The notes under the pieces: generated by a model
Database searches by the model: none
What the model saw: the letters and a program-made list of their open reading frames with translations, nothing else
What the model was told of the DNA's origin: nothing
Source: Chitinophagaceae bacterium
GTDB lineage: Bacteria > Bacteroidota > Bacteroidia > Chitinophagales > Chitinophagaceae
Reading direction: 5' to 3'
Assembly (NCBI GenBank): GCA_016787105.1
Contig: JAEUVI010000513.1
Location: 1 to 20,105 of the forward strand
DNA length: 20,105 nucleotides
Part shown: piece after piece, positions 14,845-20,105 of the stretch
Layout of the letters: every line of letters begins with the position of its first letter
Position numbering within the stretch: position 1 is the first letter of the stretch
Position numbers and translations under genes: made by a program

Positions 14845-16667
14845 TTCACATCCACCTTTATACTCAATTCATTCAATTGCTTGTCATCAATCGTAGCAGG
14901 AGCATCGAGCATTACATCTCGACCGCTATTATTTTTCGGGAATGCGATAAAATCACGAATGCTTTCGCTACCACCGAGTATAGCACAAAAGCGATCGAAA
15001 CCAAATGCAATACCACCATGCGGCGGCGCACCATATTCGAAAGCGCCGAGCAGGAACCCAAACTTATGCAGTTGCTCTTCTTTATCCATGCCCAATGCTT
15101 CAAACATTTTTTCCTGCAACTCACGCTGGTAAATACGAATAGAACCACCGCCAATTTCATTTCCATTTAATACAATGTCATAGGCATTCGCTTTGATGTT
15201 GGCATAGGGATGTTTTAGATATTCCGCTGCATTTTCTATAGCCGGGTTATTGTTGATCATTGTACTGATATCAGAAGGCTTAGGCGATGTAAATGGGTGG
15301 TGACGCGCTACCCAACGATTGTCATCTTCACTGTATTCAAACAATGGAAAGTCCAATACCCACAAGAGTTTAAATTCATCTTTTCTGCGCATGCCCAATC
15401 TTTCTGCCATCTCCAATCGCAATTCACTGATCGCTTTTCTTGTTCTTTCTTCAGCGCCAGCCAATATTAAAATCAAATCACCTGCTTTTGCGCCAGTTGC
15501 TTCAGCAATTGCTTTTAATTTTTCTTCGTTGTAAAATTTATCAACGCTGCTTTTGTATGTTCCATCCGCATTTACTTTTATAAACACCATTCCTTTCATT
15601 CCTATCTGTGGACGTTTTACCCATTCTGTCAATTCATCAGTTTGCTTACGGGTATACTCACTGCAACCGGGCACAGCGATAGCGACAACAGTTTCTGCAG
15701 CATCAAATACATTGAAGCCGGCACCATCAATTAATGAGGATATACTTTGTTTTGCAGGAAATGTATGGGCAGGAAATTTCAGGTTACACAACTTCATGCT
15801 GAAGCGAATATCCGGTTTATCATTTCCGTAATTCCACATCGCTTCTTCCCAACTCATTCGTTCTACCTTATCGGTATAGTCTATTCCTTTTACATCTTTG
15901 AAAATGCGTTTTGCCAGGCCTTCAAACATATTCAGGATATCTTCCTGCTCTACAAATGCCATTTCACAATCTATCTGTGTAAACTCAGGCTGACGATCGG
16001 CACGCAGGTCTTCATCACGAAAACATTTTACTACCTGGTAATAACGATCATAGCCGCTTACCATCAGCAGTTGTTTGAATGTTTGCGGACTTTGCGGCAA
16101 TGCATAAAACTGCCCTGCATTCATTCGTGATGGCACCACAAAATCCCTAGCACCTTCCGGAGTGGATTTGATTAAGAAAGGTGTTTCAATATCCATGAAC
16201 CCCTTTTCATGCAGGTAATTTCTTGCAGAACGGTTTACAGCATAGCGGAGTTCCAGGTTTTTTTTCACAGCATTGCGGCGCAGGTCGAGATAACGGTATT
16301 TCATCCGCAGATCATCGCCGCCATCCGTATCATCCTGTATTGTAAATGGAGGAATGGCTGATTTATTTAGTACTGTGAAAGACTGTACCAATACTTCAAT
16401 ATCACCGGTAGCGATATTCGGGTTCTTATTACTGCGTTCATTTACAACTCCTTTAGCCTGCAATACAAATTCACGGCCCAGTGGGCTGGCATCCAGTTGG
16501 GGATTCAGTTCTTCTCCAAATAATAGCTGGGTAATGCCATAGCGGTCCCTTAGGTCAACAAACGTTATAGCACCGAATTTTCTGACGGTCTGTACCCAGC
16601 CTGCCAGTGTTACTTCTTTTCCTTTGTCTGTGAGTCTTAATTCTCCGCAAGTATTTGATCTATACAT
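14841..16667 (-). CDS. aspS: Aspartate--tRNA ligase
   Basis: A 608-residue bacterial-type class II aminoacyl-tRNA synthetase that charges tRNA-Asp in the cytoplasm. Domains in order are an N-terminal OB-fold anticodon-binding domain (about 1-105, with WVQTVRKFGAITFVDLRDR), class II motif 1 region (RNYLHEKGFMDIETPFL), SPQTFKQLLM, motif 2 (FRDEDLRADRQPEFTQID, 216-233), the bacterial GAD insertion (about 295-425), HHPFTSP, and motif 3 (GIAFGFDRF, 552-560) with the ending GRDVMLDAP. Length is normal for bacteria. Whether it is discriminating or also charges tRNA-Asn cannot be decided by eye. A -7 box TATATTTG (16749-16742) lies upstream, and a membrane gene overlaps the stop. Confidence 0.98.
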   Translation of the reverse strand: MYRSNTCGELRLTDKGKEVTLAGWVQTVRKFGAITFVDLRDRYGITQLLFGEELNPQLDASPLGREFVLQAKGVVNERSNKNPNIATGDIEVLVQSFTVLNKSAIPPFTIQDDTDGGDDLRMKYRYLDLRRNAVKKNLELRYAVNRSARNYLHEKGFMDIETPFLIKSTPEGARDFVVPSRMNAGQFYALPQSPQTFKQLLMVSGYDRYYQVVKCFRDEDLRADRQPEFTQIDCEMAFVEQEDILNMFEGLAKRIFKDVKGIDYTDKVERMSWEEAMWNYGNDKPDIRFSMKLCNLKFPAHTFPAKQSISSLIDGAGFNVFDAAETVVAIAVPGCSEYTRKQTDELTEWVKRPQIGMKGMVFIKVNADGTYKSSVDKFYNEEKLKAIAEATGAKAGDLILILAGAEERTRKAISELRLEMAERLGMRRKDEFKLLWVLDFPLFEYSEDDNRWVARHHPFTSPKPSDISTMINNNPAIENAAEYLKHPYANIKANAYDIVLNGNEIGGGSIRIYQRELQEKMFEALGMDKEEQLHKFGFLLGAFEYGAPPHGGIAFGFDRFCAILGGSESIRDFIAFPKNNSGRDVMLDAPATIDDKQLNELSIKVDVK

Positions 16668-16741
16668 AATCTGAAAGTCTCTTATGCGTTATTAGTAAGG
16701 CAAAATTTTCCTGAAATCAATCAATTTCTTGAAAACAGGCG

Positions 16742-16777
16742 CAAATATACGGACAAATGACCCTCAGGACTTGCAAA
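16742..16777 (-). promoter_or_regulatory. aspS promoter candidate
   Basis: On the minus strand TATATTTG (16749-16742) is a perfect TANNTTTG -7 box, with TTTG (16777-16774) 24 nt upstream, a few bases longer than usual. It leaves a leader of about 65-70 nt before the aspS ATG. It overlaps the plus-strand promoter candidate of the divergent peptidase gene. Confidence 0.5.
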
Positions 16778-16801
16778 ATGGGCGTGGAAGAAGTATATTT
16801 A
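16771..16801 (+). promoter_or_regulatory. Promoter candidate for the MtfA-like peptidase gene
   Basis: TTG (16771-16773, within CTTG) and TATATTTA (16794-16801; 7 of 8 to TANNTTTG) are 20 nt apart, giving a leader of only about 14 nt before ATG 16822. This supports 16822 rather than the upstream in-frame TTG at 16729 as start. The -33 region is shared with the aspS promoter on the other strand. Confidence 0.4.
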
Positions 16802-16821
16802 AGATTCTGAATCCGAACCAC

Positions 16822-17616
16822 ATGCGAACCTTGTTTAAAAAAATCAGGCAACATTTTATTGGCAGACCGCCATCACCTCCTGTTTCCACGCAAGAGGAAT
16901 TTCCTGTAAGTGAGTCGCAGTTTAATAATTACACCTTTGTTATTGGCAGTGTTTTCTCTTACTTCAACGATCTTTCTCCTGAAAATAAAACACGTTTTAT
17001 TAATCGTGTTCATCATTTTAAAAACACAAAGAAGTTTCACTTTATAGGAATGGAGGACAGGGATGATGTGATTACATTGGTAAGCGCATCCGCTATCCAG
17101 GTTACCTTTGGTTTGAAGAACTACCTGCTTACATATTTCAAAGATATTTATGTACTGGCCGATGCCTATAAAATGGAAAACGATGAAGAATTATATATCG
17201 GTCACGTAGCGCCGGAAGGTATTTATCTTTCATGGAAGCATTTTCAATACGGGTACACGAACTCTCATAAAGGCGACAATGTAAACGTGGCTGTGCATGA
17301 AATGTCGCATGCGTTGTTGTACAATAACTTTTTTGCCCAATACGGAATAGACTCGCATTTCAGAATGAATTATGAAAAATTTTCAAACACTACCGGCCCT
17401 ATACTTGCGGATGCTGTGACAAAACGCCGAAGTTATCTTCGCAGTTATGCATTCAGCAATCTTCATGAATTCTGGGCGGTAAGTGTAGAAGCATTTTTTG
17501 TAAACCCCCAAGGCCTGCGGCAAAATATGCCTGAATTATTTGAAGCGCTTAGCCGGGTATTGAACCAGGATCCTTCTACAAAGAACAAGATATTGCGGGA
17601 AGAACTTTCACGATAA
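16822..17616 (+). CDS. Zinc-dependent peptidase, MtfA-like (M90 family)
   Basis: A 264-residue protein resembling MtfA/M90 metallopeptidases; E. coli MtfA is a cytosolic aminopeptidase that also binds the Mlc repressor. The zinc site is HEMSH (H159, E160, H163) within NVNVAVHEMSHALLY. The third ligand is probably E216 in NLHEFWAVSVEAFF, equivalent to the family motif NPAEFFAV; E223 is the alternative. The C-terminal FEALSRVLNQDPS is also typical. There is no export signal; the N-terminus is short and basic (MRTLFKKIRQHFIG). Start ATG 16822 is the first ATG; the frame extends upstream only to a TTG within the promoter region. Divergent from aspS. No Mlc-like regulator is nearby, so the MtfA-type regulatory role is not implied. 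Confidence 0.87.
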   Translation: MRTLFKKIRQHFIGRPPSPPVSTQEEFPVSESQFNNYTFVIGSVFSYFNDLSPENKTRFINRVHHFKNTKKFHFIGMEDRDDVITLVSASAIQVTFGLKNYLLTYFKDIYVLADAYKMENDEELYIGHVAPEGIYLSWKHFQYGYTNSHKGDNVNVAVHEMSHALLYNNFFAQYGIDSHFRMNYEKFSNTTGPILADAVTKRRSYLRSYAFSNLHEFWAVSVEAFFVNPQGLRQNMPELFEALSRVLNQDPSTKNKILREELSR

Positions 17617-17622
17617 GTAAAA

Positions 17623-17857
17623 AATAAAAATTAAAAAGTCAAAATTGCTTCTCAGGAATTATTATGCCTTCTTTGTAGGGTTTACATTTTGATTTTTTGT
17701 TACCAGCTTCAGCCTTTCATGGCATCGCTTCTTGCGTCGCACACTTCTGCATTCCGTTTTCATTGCAACAATTATACATTGTTACGGAACTACAAATAAG
17801 TACTTCATCTGCGAAAACCAGGTATCAATTTTTAATTTTGACTTTTTTGCTTTTTAA
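17623..17857. repeat. MITE-like palindromic intergenic element
   Basis: This fills the 249-nt gap between the peptidase and the next gene. AT-rich arms AAAAAGTCAAAATT (17633-17646) and its exact complement (17834-17847) enclose a GC-richer core. Inside, TTCCGT (17752-17757) pairs with ACGGAA (17784-17789), stacked on AACAAT (17767-17772) pairing with ATTGTT (17778-17783). No believable ORF is present on either strand. The layout resembles a miniature inverted-repeat element; no transposase or clear target-site duplication is seen. Confidence 0.45.
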
Positions 17858-17865
17858 TTTCTCTT

Positions 17866-18276
17866 TCACATCGTCACACTATGGTGCTCTTTCAGTTCCT
17901 TTGGTCGCTGAATAATATAATACCATGCAAGAATCAATGCACCAATACCGAAAGGAATCAATGCAAGATGTTTTCCTTCATACCCATGCCAGATATGGAC
18001 TGTATCAAAAGCGAAGAATTCACTGATCATCCAGTAGGAGTTGGCAGATATCCAAAATGTGATCGCAAGATTGTGTGCCAGCTCAGATGCGAATTTGCGT
18101 GTACGCCATGCTATAACTATCGCAATGCTGAGAGTAGGAACAATCATTGTGATACCTAATACTTTTAAACCAAGGCACCAGCCTATATCTTTCAGCAGCC
18201 AGAAAACAATATGCAGGTTTTCCATTTTCCGGTAGCGATTTGGTATTTCATACATTTCTTCAGGCTGATTGTTCAT
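17866..18276 (-). CDS. Four-helix membrane protein of unknown function
   Basis: A 136-residue protein with about four hydrophobic segments (roughly 22-40, 41-57, 68-90 and 103-123), a hydrophilic N-terminus (MNNQPEEMYEIPNRYRKMEN) and a short charged tail. Conserved-looking aromatic and charged residues (FWLLKDIGWCLG, SANSYWMISEFF, HIWHGYEGKH) suggest a defined family, but I do not recognise it. Start ATG 18276 is supported by a perfect -7 box just upstream. The gene lies downstream of the FAD oxidoreductase on the same strand, with 82 nt between; whether they share a transcript is unclear. Confidence 0.75.
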   Translation of the reverse strand: MNNQPEEMYEIPNRYRKMENLHIVFWLLKDIGWCLGLKVLGITMIVPTLSIAIVIAWRTRKFASELAHNLAITFWISANSYWMISEFFAFDTVHIWHGYEGKHLALIPFGIGALILAWYYIIQRPKELKEHHSVTM

Positions 18277-18297
18277 TGCAGTAGTTGTTTATTGATT

Positions 18298-18328
18298 CAA
18301 AAATAGGCTAAGAGAGTAAAAGAGAAAA
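18298..18328 (-). promoter_or_regulatory. Promoter candidate for the four-helix membrane protein gene
   Basis: TATTTTTG (18305-18298, minus strand) is a perfect match to TANNTTTG; 19 nt upstream lies TTTT (18328-18325) in a pyrimidine-rich stretch as a poor -33 box. This leaves a leader of about 16 nt before ATG 18276 and separates the gene from the FAD oxidoreductase upstream. Confidence 0.45.
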
Positions 18329-18358
18329 GGAGAAAAAGAGGGCGGCACCGGTAATGAT

Positions 18359-19420
18359 TTATCCCCTTGCCAGTACTTTGTGAAATCGTTTTACATCCGC
18401 ATCCGGCCTTATTGGTTTTTCATAAATTAAAAAGTCTGTCAGTTGTTTTGCAAAATAAGGCGCCAGCGAACAACCCTTCGTGCCCATTCCGTTCAGTATG
18501 CCAATATTATTATGCAAAGGATGCAGGCCAACAAAAGGTCGGCGTTCGAGTGTTGCAGGCCTTTCCCCTGCTTTATGGTCAATAATCTTCGATGGAATTT
18601 TTATTGATGTTTTCAAAAAGTCCTGTACAGCATTTCTGAATTTTTCGGAAGGCAATGTATCTGTAAAATCCCACTCGTAACTGGAACCAATCCAGAATAA
18701 ATCCGGCTCACTGAGCGGCGCTATCAAAAATCCTTTTTTGTAAATATTATGGGTTGGAAGTCCTGGTATTTCGGCAATGATCGCTTCACCTTTATTCGGT
18801 GCAAAAGGCAGGAGTTTGAAGTAGGGATTACTAAAACAATTAACGCCGTCGCAAAAGATTATCTTTTCTGCTTTGATATCCCGGTATTCAATTCCGCTTT
18901 CCGAATTTTTTAAATCATTGATTTCAAAATCTTCTTCAAGTAATTGGTGATTTGCAGATAACAGTTTTCTCCATGCAGGCAATATTGCTTCGAGGTGCGT
19001 CATATATACCGGGCGTATTTCACCACAGTCAAACTCATAATTGAAAAATGAATTGAAATGATTTTGTTCCGGGTAGCTATGAACATATTCACCGTCTTCT
19101 TCAATCTTTTTCAGAAATGCTTCGCGCATTTGGGGCGTAGGGAAGAAGTCGATTATATTTTTTTGCGAAATAGCAGTGATATTCAATTCATGGCCAATAG
19201 CAGAATAAGCATTCCATGCAAAAGGCATCAGGTCATCAATCATCCATGTGGTAACGAGCCTGCGGCCTGTTACCGGATTGATAATACCCGCAGCAATTCT
19301 TGAAGGGGCGTTTTCATTTTTATTATCAATGACAACGAAGGATTTGTTTTCTTTTTGCAAAAAATAACTCAGCCATGTGCCGCAAATGCCTTGTCCTATA
19401 ATCAGGTACTCGTACTTCAT
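18359..19420 (-). CDS. DAO-family FAD-dependent oxidoreductase
   Basis: A 353-residue flavoprotein of the D-amino-acid-oxidase/glycine-oxidase fold. The dinucleotide-binding motif GQGICG (9-14) follows a short beta-strand (YEYLIIG), with an acidic strand end FVVIDN. Further family features are RIAAGIINPVTGRRLV (FAD-contact loop resembling the oxidase domain of MnmC), APNKGEAIIAE, and the C-terminal FAD motif NGMGTKGCSLAPYFA. Start ATG 19420 (MKYEYLIIGQG) is chosen over an ORF nine codons longer whose extra residues come from the hairpin and T-tract. Soluble, probably cytoplasmic, oxidising an amine; the MnmC methyltransferase half is absent. Substrate unknown. Confidence 0.87.
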   Translation of the reverse strand: MKYEYLIIGQGICGTWLSYFLQKENKSFVVIDNKNENAPSRIAAGIINPVTGRRLVTTWMIDDLMPFAWNAYSAIGHELNITAISQKNIIDFFPTPQMREAFLKKIEEDGEYVHSYPEQNHFNSFFNYEFDCGEIRPVYMTHLEAILPAWRKLLSANHQLLEEDFEINDLKNSESGIEYRDIKAEKIIFCDGVNCFSNPYFKLLPFAPNKGEAIIAEIPGLPTHNIYKKGFLIAPLSEPDLFWIGSSYEWDFTDTLPSEKFRNAVQDFLKTSIKIPSKIIDHKAGERPATLERRPFVGLHPLHNNIGILNGMGTKGCSLAPYFAKQLTDFLIYEKPIRPDADVKRFHKVLARG

Positions 19421-19421
19421 C

Positions 19422-19510
19422 AAAAAAAGTTTCACGCAAAGAAACAAAGTTTAGCAACGTTGCAAAGTAATTCTTTGCGCTCTTTGTTCTCTTTGCTCCT
19501 TTGCGTGAAA
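19422..19510 (-). terminator. Terminator-like hairpin of the TTTCACGCAAAG repeat type
   Basis: Arms 19430-19449 and 19491-19510 are complementary at 18 of 20 positions, with the outer 12 bp (TTTCACGCAAAG and its complement) perfect. A palindrome GCAACGTTGC (19454-19463) sits in the loop. Read on the minus strand the stem is followed by C and seven T (19428-19422), so it can terminate transcripts of the macroglobulin gene, whose stop is at 19514. The T-tract ends two bases before the ATG of the FAD gene. CGCAAAG words of this kind recur between Bacteroidetes genes, so it may also be a dispersed repeat. Confidence 0.65.
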
Positions 19511-19513
19511 TCT

Positions 19514-20105
19514 CTATTCTACGTTTATCCGGATACCCTCACTATGGCTCGTAAACTCCGGCGCATACATGCATTGTATCGTCGTCACTCCATTGCTGAA
19601 ATTACCTTTGTGCGTAGCGAATAAAGTATATTCAAAAACATAAGTGCCTTTATACAAATTGCCAAAGAAGAAATTTGTACTTGCATCCTTTGTTGTTTCA
19701 TAGTAGCCAAGGCCGCCCTGCCATTTATAACTGCTTATCACATTTACAGGTTCCAGCGCACTGGCACGCATATCTTTCATGTGTACATATTCCATATCAC
19801 GATCAACCCGCAATTCAATTCTTACTTTCACTTTATCGCCGACTTTCAGTGCATTGCCTTCAGCCAGCGGTGTCAATACGGGCCCACGATCTGTATTTGT
19901 TTCAACAAACAATTTCTTCGACAACGACAAAGGAGTTGAGGCAGTTGTTATCTTATCTAAGGTTTCAAAATATTGCCAGTAAACACTTCCCCACGTCGGA
20001 GACGAGCTTTCCTCTCCCTTAGGAGAGGGGTTAGGGGTGAGGTCTACTTTTATGTTTCCCATCTGGGGATTAACCTTTTCACCATTGATTGTCTTTTTAA
20101 AATAT
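19514..20105 (-). CDS. Alpha-2-macroglobulin-like protein, C-terminal part (5' end outside window)
   Basis: The frame is open to the right edge, so only about 196 C-terminal residues are present; the ATG at 20062 is internal (preceded in frame by FKKTINGEKVNPQ). The sequence matches the end of large bacterial alpha-2-macroglobulin-like envelope proteins: WGSVYWQYFETLDKIT, LSLSKKLFVETNTDRGP, KVGDKVKVRIELRVDRDMEY, YKWQGGLGYYETTKDAST, the receptor-domain-like KGTYVFEYTLFATHKG and the ending APEFTSHSEGIRINVE. Such proteins trap proteases in the periplasm; the thioester region would lie upstream. A run DLTPNPSPKGEESSSP near the left of the fragment is unlike the family and is encoded by a DNA repeat (see 19994-20044). 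Stop TAG; a terminator hairpin follows. Confidence 0.85.
   Translation of the reverse strand, partial: YFKKTINGEKVNPQMGNIKVDLTPNPSPKGEESSSPTWGSVYWQYFETLDKITTASTPLSLSKKLFVETNTDRGPVLTPLAEGNALKVGDKVKVRIELRVDRDMEYVHMKDMRASALEPVNVISSYKWQGGLGYYETTKDASTNFFFGNLYKGTYVFEYTLFATHKGNFSNGVTTIQCMYAPEFTSHSEGIRINVE
19994..20044. repeat. LTPNPSPKGE-type palindromic repeat inside the macroglobulin gene
   Basis: CCTCTCC (20011-20017), loop CTTA, GGAGAGG (20022-20028) is a perfect 7-bp hairpin followed by GGTTAGGGGTGAGGTC (20029-20044). A second small hairpin CGTC-GGA-GACG (19994-20004) lies beside it. On the minus strand it encodes LTPNPSPKGEE, a peptide I recognise as the translation of a dispersed Bacteroidetes DNA repeat rather than of a protein family. 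It keeps the host reading frame open. Confidence 0.7.

Noticed and set aside
14799..15170. Several ORFs of 80-127 codons opposite aspS
   Set aside because: They are antisense shadows of a clearly recognised coding sequence.
17697..17915. Plus-strand ORF across the MITE-like element
   Set aside because: It runs through both the palindrome core and the AT-rich arm into the antisense of the next gene, with no domain.
1..20105. tRNA, rRNA or CRISPR arrays
   Set aside because: No cloverleaf with conserved TTCGA arm, no rRNA motif and no regular spaced direct repeats were seen on reading either strand by eye.

Overview
The window looks like chromosomal DNA of a Bacteroidetes bacterium, probably a Chitinophagaceae-like member. 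The evidence is AT-rich coding and intergenic sequence, weak Shine-Dalgarno sites, promoter-like sequences close to the Bacteroidetes TTTG / TANNTTTG consensus, a type IX secretion-like C-terminal domain, a DUF6089-like outer-membrane barrel, and a bacterial alpha-2-macroglobulin-type C-terminus. The genus is inference. I saw no tRNA, rRNA, CRISPR array, phage or plasmid genes.

Left part (1-5653). The 3' end of uvrA runs into a HAD-family deoxyribonucleotidase gene 4 nt downstream. Facing them is a two-helix membrane protein of unknown function. A 367-nt stretch without a convincing gene follows (2323-2689), holding a nested stem-loop structure. Next come a small T9SS-tail-like protein and an outer-membrane beta-barrel (both minus strand), then an ElaA-type acetyltransferase divergent from a PhyH-family Fe(II)/2-oxoglutarate dioxygenase.

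Centre (5676-13553). Minus-strand genes encode RarA, a frameshifted membrane protein, a transglutaminase-like protease, an alpha-E protein and a circularly permuted ATP-grasp ligase. The last three form a recognised but biochemically unsolved peptide-ligase/peptidase cluster. A terminator-like hairpin separates them from an alpha/beta-hydrolase lipoprotein. A membrane-anchored trypsin-like protease with an unusual insertion is transcribed the other way.

Right part (13579-20105). A REP-associated Y1 transposase (RAYT) has four REP-like hairpins just upstream of its start. Then come a small membrane protein translationally coupled to aspS, an MtfA-like zinc peptidase divergent from aspS, a MITE-like palindromic intergenic element, a four-helix membrane protein, a DAO-type FAD oxidoreductase, and the C-terminus of an alpha-2-macroglobulin-like protein that continues off the right edge.

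Most genes are ordinary housekeeping or envelope genes. The points that stand out are the number of short repeat elements (heptamer palindrome, REPs, MITE-like element, TTTCACGCAAAG terminator hairpin, and an in-frame LTPNPSPKGE element inside the macroglobulin gene), the ATP-grasp/alpha-E/transglutaminase cluster, the frameshifted membrane gene next to it, and the modified protease. I did not find a clearly new multi-gene system.
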